DNA of 64,000 nt, taken from assembly GCF_017254845.1 (NCBI RefSeq), contig NZ_JAFKCU010000005.1:62001-126000 (forward strand), written 5' to 3'. This stretch comes from Algoriphagus pacificus. GTDB taxonomy: Bacteria > Bacteroidota > Bacteroidia > Cytophagales > Cyclobacteriaceae. The notes beneath the pieces are model-generated. The model worked only from the letters and a program-made list of their open reading frames with translations. It was not told where the DNA came from and searched no databases. Positions within the stretch are counted from its first letter, which is position 1; every line of letters begins with the position of its first letter. A program made the translations under genes and the position numbers. This document shows, piece by piece, positions 9,516 to 18,533 of this stretch.

Positions 9516-10163
9516 TTAGATCAAACCCCAATCAACCGCTTTTTTGATCATTCCAACAGAGTTTTTTACATCCATCTTCACAAACAAATTTCGCTTGTGA
9601 GTAGCCACTGTATTGGTGCTTACGAATAGTGCATCTGCGATTTCCTGTGTGGTAAATTCTTGCGCGATTAATTTCACCACTTCAATTTCTCGCTTGGTGA
9701 TTTTCGGAATTTCTCCTTCTCTGGGTTTTGGGTTATCATGGAGACTTTCAATCATTTTCTCGGTCAAATGTGCACTCAGAACTTTCTTTCCTTCAAAGGC
9801 ATCTTTGATTCCTTGAATGAGATATTCTTTGGATGCATTTTTAAGCAAATAACCTGTAGCTCCTACTTTAAACAAAGAGGTTATAATACTTCCTTCGTCG
9901 TTGGTTGTCAGCATGATGACTCTGACATCCGGATGTGATTTATTTACATGCATGGTAGTTTCCAAGCCATCCATAACGGGCATTTGCAAATCGAGCAAAA
10001 GAACATCCACTGGTTCATTTTTCAGGAATTCCAGCACCTCTAATCCATTGTTTGCAGTTCCAACCACCTCTATGGATTTGTCTTTTGCAAAAATAGCCTT
10101 CAATCCATCCAACATGATTTGATGGTCATCAGCCAATAGAACTTTGATCTTTTCCATATACAT
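9516..10163 (-). CDS. NarL/LuxR-family response regulator (215 aa)
   Basis: Cytoplasmic transcription factor of a two-component system. The receiver domain (about residues 5-122) has the acidic pair ADD near residue 12, phospho-acceptor D58 in LLLDLQMPVMDG and the conserved TTND and K region. A C-terminal LuxR-type helix-turn-helix (about 150-212) has KITKREIEVVKLIAQE and TVATHKRNLFVKMDV. Its start is 13 bp after the stop of the kinase gene, so the two are cotranscribed. A second ATG two codons in is an equally possible start. It lacks the AAA+ domain needed to activate sigma-54, so it is not the obvious regulator of the shared permease promoters. Its own targets are unknown. Confidence 0.95.
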   Translation of the reverse strand: MYMEKIKVLLADDHQIMLDGLKAIFAKDKSIEVVGTANNGLEVLEFLKNEPVDVLLLDLQMPVMDGLETTMHVNKSHPDVRVIMLTTNDEGSIITSLFKVGATGYLLKNASKEYLIQGIKDAFEGKKVLSAHLTEKMIESLHDNPKPREGEIPKITKREIEVVKLIAQEFTTQEIADALFVSTNTVATHKRNLFVKMDVKNSVGMIKKAVDWGLI

Positions 10164-10176
10164 TTCAATTACATGA

Positions 10177-12048
10177 TTACCCTTCAGTTGTGGGATGAAG
10201 CGGTATATTGATAGTTACTAATGTTCCGACTCCCGGTCTACTATTTATATCATAAGTACCGCCAATAAATTCTGTTCTGAATGCAATACTTTTCAAACCC
10301 ATTCCCTTTTCCGGATCAACACTTTTTGGATCAAAACCAACTCCATCATCTTCAATTGTCAAGTCAAACCATTCATCTGAATAGGTTATCTGAACAGAGA
10401 CTTCCGAGGCATTGGCATATTTCACGATATTGTTCAAAGCCTCTTGGACGATCCTATAGAGCATGACATTCGTGTTGTCATCAAATGTTTTTTCAATACC
10501 ATGCACATGGAATTCGGCATCAAATGCATGAGTCGCATCCATTTTCAGGACCAGATCCTCCAAGGCTTTTCTTAGCCCAAGCTTTTTCAATGCCTGAGGC
10601 ATCATTTCATGGGCAATTTTTCTGACTTCAGTACAGGCCTCGTCGATCATTTGACTCGCCGAACCAAATAATTTCTTTGAATTATTGTCGTCAAAATTGA
10701 TTTGAATACTTCCGAAATTCACCTTCAAAGTAGAAAGCAGATTTCCCAGCCCGTCATGAAGATCCCTTGCAATCCTAGACCTTTCCTTTTCTTGACCTTC
10801 CAGCATGGATCGCATGGATACAATCTGCTGCTCGCGATGAGCTTCATTGAGTTCAAGTTGTGCAGATTTGACTCGGTTCTGGTAATACAGAAACCCGATT
10901 ATGGAAATCAGAAACAACCCTGCTAGAGATATTATTAATAGAGTCACTTGCACTTGCTTTTTTTGGTTTAATACTTCTTCTTCTAATAATCTGATAGTCA
11001 GTTGGTCTTTTTCAAATTTGACCTTTAAGTCTGCCATCGCTTCCAGACTACTCTCACTTAATTTATATTCTTCTAATATTTTCTTTTGTTCTAAAAGGAG
11101 TTCATATGCAGCTTCATAATTTCGATTCAATACAAATCTCCTTCTCTTTACATCCATGATAGATTCCTGGATGCCGATGCGATCTTTTATACCCTTGGTA
11201 TTTTCTGCATTTTCAATGAGCTGAAGGGAACTTAGGAAACCATTTTTATTTAAAATTCCATGGATAACCAACGTATCATTTCCTTGCTCAGCTGCATCAT
11301 ACATCATTGAAGCAATGCTTAGCATGGACTCAACAACACCTATATTATTTGCTGATTTTCTATGTTCATACCCTTTTAAATAATTTTGAGTTGCCAGCAC
11401 CAAATCACCTTTCATTCGGTAGCATTCACCCAAACCTTGATATAATCTCGCTATGTCTATGTGGGAAATGGGATTTTCATTGATTCTAAATTGAAGCGCT
11501 GTGGAGAATTTCTCGATAGCCTCACCAACATTCCCTCTGGTATATTCAGCGATAGCCCAATTATTTAATACTGCTGCTTTTCGTTCTTCATTTTCAATCT
11601 CAGAGTAATAATCATATGCTTTTTGGTATGACTCATTGGCATCATCCAAGGATCCATATTCCATCAAAATGGTGCCTTTCGTATCGAACACATAGCCTAA
11701 GCCGTAGTAATCGCCTATCGAAGTAAAGGTAGTCGCTGCACTATCCAAATAAGCTGACTTTTTGTCCATCTCATCCAAGCCATGACACCAGGCTAAGCGG
11801 TGATAGGCTTTTCCGATTAACCTTGGACTCTTAAGTTTCTTCGCCAATTCCAGCCCCTTTTGAGCATACATTTCCGACTCATTTCCTGCATAAAGAACAT
11901 AGGCAATTCTCAGGTAGGTCTCAGTCTTTAAGGAATCCTCCGGCATCAATTCAACCAAATTTTTCAAGCTATCAAGCTCATTGGATTGAGCCATAGCAAG
12001 TTTACCGGTCAATAGAAGAATGAAAATAAAAAGCCTTTTTACCTGCAT
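10177..12048 (-). CDS. TPR-containing HisKA_3 sensor histidine kinase (623 aa)
   Basis: Membrane sensor kinase for the adjacent response regulator. A signal peptide (about 1-20) leads into a periplasmic tetratricopeptide-like helical region (about 25-330) and a coiled coil. One TM follows at about 370-392, then a HisKA_3 dimerisation domain with the phospho-acceptor H431 in RDLHDGLGN. The HATPase_c domain (about 520-620) has N-box EALNNIVKYA, DDGVGFDP and GMGLKSI. This architecture is common in Bacteroidota, where the TPR part is thought to sense envelope or nutrient signals through protein contact. The kinase precedes the regulator by 13 bp. No shared permease-type promoter is seen upstream; the region to 12335 is divergent with the cyclase fusion gene. 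Confidence 0.93.
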   Translation of the reverse strand: MQVKRLFIFILLLTGKLAMAQSNELDSLKNLVELMPEDSLKTETYLRIAYVLYAGNESEMYAQKGLELAKKLKSPRLIGKAYHRLAWCHGLDEMDKKSAYLDSAATTFTSIGDYYGLGYVFDTKGTILMEYGSLDDANESYQKAYDYYSEIENEERKAAVLNNWAIAEYTRGNVGEAIEKFSTALQFRINENPISHIDIARLYQGLGECYRMKGDLVLATQNYLKGYEHRKSANNIGVVESMLSIASMMYDAAEQGNDTLVIHGILNKNGFLSSLQLIENAENTKGIKDRIGIQESIMDVKRRRFVLNRNYEAAYELLLEQKKILEEYKLSESSLEAMADLKVKFEKDQLTIRLLEEEVLNQKKQVQVTLLIISLAGLFLISIIGFLYYQNRVKSAQLELNEAHREQQIVSMRSMLEGQEKERSRIARDLHDGLGNLLSTLKVNFGSIQINFDDNNSKKLFGSASQMIDEACTEVRKIAHEMMPQALKKLGLRKALEDLVLKMDATHAFDAEFHVHGIEKTFDDNTNVMLYRIVQEALNNIVKYANASEVSVQITYSDEWFDLTIEDDGVGFDPKSVDPEKGMGLKSIAFRTEFIGGTYDINSRPGVGTLVTINIPLHPTTEG

Positions 12049-12193
12049 TTCAGGATTTTTTTAATTGGAAAAAAACTAAAACTCTATGCTTTCTCTCCAC
12101 TTGGAAAGTGAATAGTCAACCTAGGAAAATCACTTGATCAAAGTTATCCAATTCTGATTTTCTCACAACACCCAAAAGAATGACTCTTTAGTA

Positions 12194-12209
12194 TCACACA
12201 ATTGTGTGA
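12194..12209. promoter_or_regulatory. Perfect 16-bp palindrome in the divergent intergenic region
   Basis: TCACACAATTGTGTGA is a perfect inverted repeat lying 126 bp before the cyclase-globin start and 146 bp before the kinase start. It is a plausible operator for either divergent gene. It resembles neither the CGRACA palindrome of the permeases nor a CRP site, whose half-sites point the other way round. The binding protein is unknown. Confidence 0.4.
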
Positions 12210-12334
12210 GAAAAGCTCTACTAGAAGGATGATTTTTAGAAATCATTGTATAGGGTGTCAAATAAAAAATGGAGGCCATCTACCTTTGGATCGTTCGTTA
12301 AGTCATTTTTTATCAACTACTTATATTTTACATC

Positions 12335-13705
12335 ATGTCAAATAAAATCATTTATTCAGCAATCAATCGACAAGTTGATTTTAATCCAATGGGGCAAACG
12401 CTCCTGGATATATCGATTGCCAATAAGATACCTCATATGCATGAATGTGGTGGTCATGGTATCTGTACAACCTGTAGAGTACGAGTGTTGGATGGAATCC
12501 AAAATCTCAGTCCTAAAACTGAATATGAAAAATCAAGTTGCCATGCCCGCAAGTGGGATCCATCTATAAGACTAGCTTGTCAGGCTAGACCTAAAGGAGA
12601 TGTTTCATTACAGCGACTGATTTGGTCCAGTGGAGAGGTCAACAACCTTCAAAAAGAACTGGTGCCTCAGGGAAGAGCTGAAGAGCGGCCAATTGCCATC
12701 CTATTTTGCGACTTGAGGAATTACACCCAGCTCTCCGAGAAAAATTTCAATTTCGATATCGCCTACATGTTAAATAAGTTCTATACCGCTTTGGGAGAAC
12801 CAATTCTCATGAATAATGGGATTATCTATCAATATGCGGGAGATGAAATTGTTGGGGTTTTTGGGACAACCGGGGGAACAGCTGAGAAAAACTGTGAGGA
12901 TGCCGTAAGAGCTGCTCTAGGAATGCAATACGCGCTGGATATTCTCAACAAATCCGAACTCAAGGATATTGAGGTCAAACTAAAATGCGGAATAGGGATC
13001 AATTTCGGAACAGCATTTTTGGGACTTTTGGGTCATCCTACTTTTAAGCAGTTCTCCGTGATCGGTGATCCAGTCAATGTGGCCAGTAGAATTCAAAACG
13101 AGACAAAAGCCACTCAAACGTCCATACTTATTTCTGACACTGTTTATGAAAACCTCAATCGTGAAGCTTTCGAAATCGGGCAGATTTTCAATAACAAAGT
13201 AGCAGGAAAAGAAGATCCTTTAAAGCTTTTAGAACTCATAGGATTCAAGGAAATGAATCTTCAGTTGGAGTTGCAATCCTCTCTAAACACCATGCTAGAA
13301 GATGAAGACCTATTTGCCACAATTTTTTATCAAAAAGTCTTCGAAATGGCACCAGGTGTCAGAGCACTTTTCAGGAATAACCTGACAGATCAAGGGAGGT
13401 TATTGACCCACATGTTGGGTGGAATCGTCTATTCACTTTCCAGACCGGAGCATTTGAAGAAAGGCCTTGAAAAACTGGGGCAAAGTCATGTCCATTATGG
13501 GGTCAAAGCGGAATATTATCCTGTCGTCAAAAAGGCCATGATCGAGACAATAGAAGAGGTCATGGGAGAAAACAAAACTTCCAGAACGATTGAGGCATGG
13601 AATACTGCGCTCGATTTCGTGATCGATACGATGAAATCACACGCTTATCCTTCGACTGGCAAAACAGCACACCAGGAAGAAGCACCCAAAATCATATCCA
13701 AGTAG
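12335..13705 (+). CDS. [2Fe-2S] ferredoxin - class III nucleotide cyclase - globin fusion (456 aa)
   Basis: Three-domain cytoplasmic protein. Residues 1-95 are an adrenodoxin-type ferredoxin with cluster ligands C38, C44, C47 and C82 (C-x5-C-x2-C-x34-C). Residues about 115-300 are a class III adenylate/guanylate cyclase: the metal aspartates appear as D126 (FCDLR) and D170 (YAGDE), and the transition-state residues N248 and R252 lie in GDPVNVASR. Residues about 308-440 match globins: MAPGVRALFRNN, then DQGRLLTHMLG for the distal helix and LGQSHVHYGVK with proximal heme ligand H385. The likely job is making a cyclic nucleotide under control of heme ligand (O2, NO, CO) and redox state. The substrate-specifying position is not a clear lysine, so cAMP versus cGMP is open. 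The oxidase gene follows 44 bp downstream. Confidence 0.9.
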   Translation: MSNKIIYSAINRQVDFNPMGQTLLDISIANKIPHMHECGGHGICTTCRVRVLDGIQNLSPKTEYEKSSCHARKWDPSIRLACQARPKGDVSLQRLIWSSGEVNNLQKELVPQGRAEERPIAILFCDLRNYTQLSEKNFNFDIAYMLNKFYTALGEPILMNNGIIYQYAGDEIVGVFGTTGGTAEKNCEDAVRAALGMQYALDILNKSELKDIEVKLKCGIGINFGTAFLGLLGHPTFKQFSVIGDPVNVASRIQNETKATQTSILISDTVYENLNREAFEIGQIFNNKVAGKEDPLKLLELIGFKEMNLQLELQSSLNTMLEDEDLFATIFYQKVFEMAPGVRALFRNNLTDQGRLLTHMLGGIVYSLSRPEHLKKGLEKLGQSHVHYGVKAEYYPVVKKAMIETIEEVMGENKTSRTIEAWNTALDFVIDTMKSHAYPSTGKTAHQEEAPKIISK

Positions 13706-13749
13706 GCTTAAAGCAATTTTTAATACCATCACTAGTAAAACTTATAATC

Positions 13750-15162
13750 ATGTCAACAAAAGTTAAAGATTTAGAAAATTCTGTCATTGAAGCATTTGTT
13801 ACTCAGATTAGAGGAAAGGTAATTTTTCCAAAAGATGAGGAATACGATCAGACAAGACAGGTTTTTAATGCGATGATAGACAAGCGACCAGGTATGTTTG
13901 TCATGTGCGTAGATATAGCAGATGTAATCTACGCTGTGAATTTTGGAAGGGAGAATAATCTCTTGGTAGCTGTCAGAGGAGGCGGTCACAATGGAGGCGG
14001 CTTAGGACTCTGTAATGATGGAATGGTCATAGACCTTTCAGGAATAAAATTCGTGCAGGTGGATGTCGAAACCCAAACTGTAAGAGTGGGTGGCGGTAAT
14101 TTATGGGGAGAAGTGGATCATGCCACGCATCCTTTTGGATTAGCTGTACCAGCTGGAATTATTTCTACAACAGGAGTCGGCGGATTGACTCTTGGCGGTG
14201 GAGTCGGATATCTGTCCAGAAAATATGGCTTAACCATTGATAATCTTTTGGAAGCAGAAATAGTCTTGGCAGACGGTACTTTTGTAAAAGCCAATGCTGA
14301 GGAAAACACGAATCTTTTTTGGGCCATCCGTGGCGGAGGTGGAAATTTTGGGATTGTCACAGCTTTTAAATTCCAGGCCCATCCAGTCAAAAATGTAATT
14401 GGAGGCCCTTCACTTTGGCCTATTGAAAAAATAGAGGAAGTTATGGCTTGGTACCATGAATTCATCAACAATGCCTCTGATGATCTAAATGGATTTATTG
14501 CGACCATGGTGATCCCTGGACCTCCATTCCCAGAGGCCCTTCACAATAAAATGTTCTGCGGAATAGTTTGGTCATACCTTGGCGATCCTGCCAAACAGGA
14601 AGAGGTATTTAAGCCAATTCTCGCTATGGAACCGATTTTCCATCATGTAGGAGAAATGCCTTATCCATCACTGCAGACATTATTTGACGGAATGCTTCCT
14701 CCAGGTTTGCAATGGTATTGGAGAGGGGATTATTTCAAGGAACTGGGTCCAGAAGTAGGTGCAAAACATTTGGAGTTTGGATCTAAAATCCCCACTCCTC
14801 TTTCCCAAATGCATCTATACCCAATAAGTGGAGCGGCAAGCCGGGTAGCTCCTGACCAAACTCCTTGGGCTCATCGAGACGCCAAATATGCTGCTGTGTA
14901 TGTGGGTGTGGATCCTGATCCTGCCAATGCGGACAAAATCACAAAATGGTGTAAGGAATATTGGGAAGCTTTGCATCCTTATTCCTCAGGGGGAGCCTAT
15001 CTAAACTTCATTCAGGATGAAGGCCAGGAACGAATCAAAGCCAGTTACAAAGACAATTATGAAAGGCTGGCTAGAATAAAGCAGGTATATGATCCGACCA
15101 ACTTCTTTAAAGTGAATCAGAATATCAAACCTGCAGCTGTAGCGGAGCCTATCAGTCACTGA
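13750..15162 (+). CDS. FAD-linked oxidase, berberine-bridge-enzyme family (470 aa)
   Basis: Flavoprotein oxidoreductase of the PCMH/VAO fold. The FAD-binding half has AVRGGGHNGGGLG near the N-terminus, whose histidine is the usual covalent flavin attachment site. GVGGLTLGGGVGYLSRKYG and AIRGGGGNFGIVT follow. The second-attachment cysteine of bicovalent relatives is absent from the region before GGGVG, so a single histidyl linkage is expected. The C-terminal BBE motif YERLARIKQVYDPTNFF is complete. Substrates in this family range from sugars to alkaloids and cannot be told here. ATG 13750 is chosen because a longer frame would overlap the cyclase gene. The 44-bp gap suggests cotranscription with the ferredoxin-cyclase-globin gene. 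Confidence 0.92.
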   Translation: MSTKVKDLENSVIEAFVTQIRGKVIFPKDEEYDQTRQVFNAMIDKRPGMFVMCVDIADVIYAVNFGRENNLLVAVRGGGHNGGGLGLCNDGMVIDLSGIKFVQVDVETQTVRVGGGNLWGEVDHATHPFGLAVPAGIISTTGVGGLTLGGGVGYLSRKYGLTIDNLLEAEIVLADGTFVKANAEENTNLFWAIRGGGGNFGIVTAFKFQAHPVKNVIGGPSLWPIEKIEEVMAWYHEFINNASDDLNGFIATMVIPGPPFPEALHNKMFCGIVWSYLGDPAKQEEVFKPILAMEPIFHHVGEMPYPSLQTLFDGMLPPGLQWYWRGDYFKELGPEVGAKHLEFGSKIPTPLSQMHLYPISGAASRVAPDQTPWAHRDAKYAAVYVGVDPDPANADKITKWCKEYWEALHPYSSGGAYLNFIQDEGQERIKASYKDNYERLARIKQVYDPTNFFKVNQNIKPAAVAEPISH

Positions 15163-15181
15163 TATTAGACTCCTAAAAGCA

Positions 15182-15215
15182 AAAGCCCAATTCCGGAAAT
15201 CTGGAATTGGGCTTT
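15182..15215. terminator. Bidirectional terminator between convergent genes
   Basis: AAAGCCCAATTCC (15182-15194) pairs perfectly with GGAATTGGGCTTT (15203-15215) around an 8-base loop. It lies between the FAD oxidase (plus) and permease 15247-17610 (minus) and can serve both strands. Confidence 0.8.
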
Positions 15216-15246
15216 CTCATTTAAGCTTTGGATTTATTTAAAACTC

Positions 15247-17610
15247 TTATTCGCTTTTTAGTGTATTTGCCGGATTTGCCAAGGCGGCTTTTATAGCCTG
15301 AGAGCTCACGGTCAAAAGTGCTATCAAAAGCGTTATTATTCCAGTCAGTAAATAGATTTTCCAATCGATTGATGTTTTGTAGTCAAAGGTATCCAACCAG
15401 TCTTTCATAAAATACCAAGAAAGTGGAATCCCTATGATTACTGACAATAATACCAAACGGCTAAATTCGGTGGAAAGCAAAGTCACTAGATTGGAAACAG
15501 AAGCGCCTAATACTTTTCGTACCGATATCTCTTTTTTCCTTCTTTCAGCAATGAATGTTGCCAAACCAAACAAACCCATGCAGGATATTACTACAGCCAA
15601 TCCAGAAAATAGAGAAGTTAGAGCTGCTGTTCTTTTCTGGGACTGAAACTTTTTCGCATTTACTTGATCCACAAACTGGTATTCAAAAGGAGATCCTGAA
15701 TTGAACTTAGCGAATACTTTCTCCACGCTGGCTAATGAATTGACCATATTTTGGTTCTCACTCAGGCGGATATGGATGAAGTTTAGGTTTCTCTTTGGCC
15801 CCATTACAACGATTGGCTTCACTTCCGCAAAAGGTGATTCCATGATGAAATCCTTCACCACTCCAACTATAGCAAACTCCAGTTCATCATCTTTGATAAC
15901 TTGACCAATCGGATCATCAAATCCCAGTATTTCAGCAGTCCTTTCATTAATGATTGCCGCCATACTATCACTTGCATAAGTGAATACGTCAATATCACGA
16001 CCAGCTATCAGTTCCATTCCTGCAGTTTTGACTAAGTTGGCATCTGATCCCATCCTATACATAGTTGGTCTATAATCAGGATCTTTCCCTTGCCAATCCA
16101 TCATATTGGTATCACTGTAAATCTCAGTTAAAGGGGAAAATGTATAAGTGACACTTTCCACTTCTGGAAGAGCCAACAATTCATTTCTCATCGCTTCCTT
16201 ATTTTTTCGGATGGATTCAGTCACTTGATGAAAAATCAAATTATCCTCATTAATTCCCATATCCCGATTTTGGACATATTCTACTTGATCTCGGATGATC
16301 CAAACACTTGAAATCAATGCTACTACTACCGAAAATTGAAATACCACCAAGACTTCCCTTGGCTTGATACCAAAGCTTTTATTAACTCCCATTTTTGATC
16401 TAAAAATAGAAGTTGGGTTAAAGGAGCTCATCAAAAATGCAGGGTAGCTTCCAGCTAAAACCCCAACAAAAAGGATATAGACGAGAGATAAAATCCAGAA
16501 AAACGGTTGATAAAAAGGATTGGCTAACTCCTGCCCGATCAAATTAGTAAACCAAGGAAATGAAAGGGAAACAATAACCAAAGCCACCAGATAAGCACAG
16601 AGGGCAATCAGTATTGATTCAGACAAAAACTGACCGATCAACATTCCTTTTCCTGCTCCTGAAATTTTACGAATTCCTACTTCTTTGGAGCGTTTATCGC
16701 TTTGAGCAGTACTTAAGTTTACAAAATTGATCCCTGCAATGATCAACACAATGATTGATACAATCCCAAACATTCGAATCAACTCAATTTTCCCCCCTAC
16801 TGACTCCCCATTTTCAAATTTGGAATAGAGATGCAAATCCTTGACAGGAAATAAAAAGTCAGAAATCTTATCCTCTAATCCTCCATACTTTATTGAAAAG
16901 TTGCTGTATTTTTTATTGAACAATTCGACATCTGATCCCTCAGTAAGCATTGCAAAAGTTCGCATGGAGTTATTTCCCCAATAATCATCCACCCATCCCA
17001 TGGCTTCCAGCTTTTTGAAAGGAATAAATGCAGTAAAAGAAAACTCTGTATTCTGAGGCAGATCTTTGATCACAGCCTTTACTTCAAAATCCAATTGATC
17101 CTCCACTTTGACGGATTTCCCCAACGCGGAAGTTTCTCCAAAAAGCTTCTTTGCCACAGATTCCGTCAAAACTATATTATCTGGTCCAGTTAAAGCTTCC
17201 ACCGGATCCCCTTCCAATACTTCAAAACTGAAAATTTCAAAAAATCCGGGATCAGTAAATGTCGGCAGCTCAGAGAATTTTTTATCCCCAACAGATAAAA
17301 TCATGGGATCCCATTCAGTAATTCGGGCAGTTGACTCCACTTCAGGAAAATTCTCCTTTAAAGTAGGCCCATAAGGAGCAGGAGTATAATCCCAACTCAC
17401 GGGTTCTCCTTCGATTTCGGTCGTTCTCCACACTGCAAAAATTCTATCAGAATTTTCATAGAATCTATCCACAGAAATCTCAAATTGAACCCAAATAAGA
17501 ATCAAAATTGAGGCTGCAATCCCAATTCCTAAACCACCGATATTGATAAATGCATAGCCTTTACTTCGGGCAATGTTTCTCCAGGCAATTTTGAAATAGT
17601 TTTTGATCAT
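15247..17610 (-). CDS. FtsX/MacB-type ABC permease, short form (787 aa)
   Basis: One of the two shortest copies (787 aa). The loop signatures are SKEVGIRKISGAG and KKEISVRKVLGAS, and the tail NPANTLKSE deviates from the usual NPV. It opens MIKNYFKIAWRNIARSK. The first periplasmic domain begins with SVDRFYENSDRIFAVW. It is a monocistronic unit: the shared promoter element lies upstream at 17701-17800 and a strong terminator at 15182-15215. Together with the 787-aa copy at 48632-50995 it may form a subfamily, since both open MIKNYFKIA and have a compact first periplasmic domain. Confidence 0.95.
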   Translation of the reverse strand: MIKNYFKIAWRNIARSKGYAFINIGGLGIGIAASILILIWVQFEISVDRFYENSDRIFAVWRTTEIEGEPVSWDYTPAPYGPTLKENFPEVESTARITEWDPMILSVGDKKFSELPTFTDPGFFEIFSFEVLEGDPVEALTGPDNIVLTESVAKKLFGETSALGKSVKVEDQLDFEVKAVIKDLPQNTEFSFTAFIPFKKLEAMGWVDDYWGNNSMRTFAMLTEGSDVELFNKKYSNFSIKYGGLEDKISDFLFPVKDLHLYSKFENGESVGGKIELIRMFGIVSIIVLIIAGINFVNLSTAQSDKRSKEVGIRKISGAGKGMLIGQFLSESILIALCAYLVALVIVSLSFPWFTNLIGQELANPFYQPFFWILSLVYILFVGVLAGSYPAFLMSSFNPTSIFRSKMGVNKSFGIKPREVLVVFQFSVVVALISSVWIIRDQVEYVQNRDMGINEDNLIFHQVTESIRKNKEAMRNELLALPEVESVTYTFSPLTEIYSDTNMMDWQGKDPDYRPTMYRMGSDANLVKTAGMELIAGRDIDVFTYASDSMAAIINERTAEILGFDDPIGQVIKDDELEFAIVGVVKDFIMESPFAEVKPIVVMGPKRNLNFIHIRLSENQNMVNSLASVEKVFAKFNSGSPFEYQFVDQVNAKKFQSQKRTAALTSLFSGLAVVISCMGLFGLATFIAERRKKEISVRKVLGASVSNLVTLLSTEFSRLVLLSVIIGIPLSWYFMKDWLDTFDYKTSIDWKIYLLTGIITLLIALLTVSSQAIKAALANPANTLKSE

Positions 17611-17700
17611 ATTTCAAAGTATTTGTTGAGACATTTCTGAGTTAAATAATGGACTTTCCCATTCGGTTGAAATCGATAGAGAAAATCACTTGAATTCATT

Positions 17701-17800
17701 TCCACTTTTGTGCCATTAAAAAAGTCTCCAAATTGGCTAAAAGACCAAGTTTCCAAAAGTTTAGAGCAAAAGCCCCGAACAAAAATGTTCGCCTACGGGC
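17701..17800 (-). promoter_or_regulatory. Sigma-54-like promoter with upstream palindrome for permease 15247-17610
   Basis: TGGCACAAAAGTGGA starts at 17715 on the minus strand; the box is complete at -24 and has TGGA at -12. The palindrome CGAACAAAAATGTTCG lies at 17776-17791, centred 68.5 bp upstream, with GGGC at 17797-17800. A T-run (ACTTTTTTA) directly precedes the box. Confidence 0.6.
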
Positions 17801-17873
17801 AAATTCATTTTCTAAGAACCCTTTCATTCTATACTTTTTGGAAATGCCCTATTTTACAGGAAAGCTCTACCAT

Positions 17874-18449
17874 TCAAAACCCCAGCCTTTTCACTACCAA
17901 TTCATCGAGTTCCTTGAAAAGTATTTTAGGATGCTTCGTCCTCCAAGAGATATCATTGAGTTTGCCTCCCATCACCAAGTACTGATCGATTCCAAACTTG
18001 CCCATTTCTGAGAGGACATGTTCTCTCGCATTCAAAATAGCAATCCAACCTTCCTCCAGTTCATCCTGCCATTCTTCATAATAATCCACTGAATCCAAAT
18101 CAGAATGGAAATTGAAGACATTTTCGCAGATCAAGATGAATTTATTGATCCCCTCTCCGATCATTACCTCGATCACATCTCTTTTCAAGGTCATGATATC
18201 ATTGTTTAGAAGGTCATTCCATTCACCCAAAAACTCAATAATTGCAAACCCTAGATTATAATCCGCAAAAAGCACCTTCAAATAGAGCGTCTCACTTCCA
18301 AAATTATCCCATTGAGGATGGATGAGGTAATTATAAATCTGGTCAGTAAAGTAAACTTCAGAGTTTTCATAGCCAAAAAATGGAGATCTCTGATCTTCAG
18401 CGGCGATGTATATATTCCTCCAATTGTAATTAGGTTCTAGGGTATGCAT
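17874..18449 (-). CDS. Conserved hypothetical protein (191 aa)
   Basis: Not assigned to a function. A soluble, acidic protein without signal peptide or membrane segment. It has a globular-looking alternation of hydrophobic strands and helices (LKRDVIEVMIGEGINKFILICENVFNF) and a C-terminal part rich in charged residues (HPKILFKELDELVVKRLGF). It follows a second small gene (18534-18815) by 84 bp on the same strand, and the pair lies behind permease 19004-21385. The permease region is thus interrupted by two cytosolic proteins of unknown role. The start ATG at 18449 is the first in frame. Confidence 0.75.
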   Translation of the reverse strand: MHTLEPNYNWRNIYIAAEDQRSPFFGYENSEVYFTDQIYNYLIHPQWDNFGSETLYLKVLFADYNLGFAIIEFLGEWNDLLNNDIMTLKRDVIEVMIGEGINKFILICENVFNFHSDLDSVDYYEEWQDELEEGWIAILNAREHVLSEMGKFGIDQYLVMGGKLNDISWRTKHPKILFKELDELVVKRLGF

Positions 18450-18533
18450 AAGTTGCTGTTCATTCTATTCGTATTGGAACAGAACAAAGGAAAGGGAGGA
18501 TTCTTTCTTAAACAAAGGATCCTATTCAAATCC

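Noticed and set aside
9516-10163. Response regulator as the sigma-54 activator of the permease promoters
   Set aside because: It has a LuxR-type DNA-binding domain and no AAA+ domain or GAFTGA motif.
12194-12209. CRP/cAMP-receptor site
   Set aside because: The half-sites are arranged as TCACA-N6-TGTGA, the reverse of the CRP consensus TGTGA-N6-TCACA.
13597-13749. N-terminal extension of the FAD oxidase
   Set aside because: It would overlap the end of the cyclase-globin gene, and the residues do not resemble the family; ATG 13750 fits family length.
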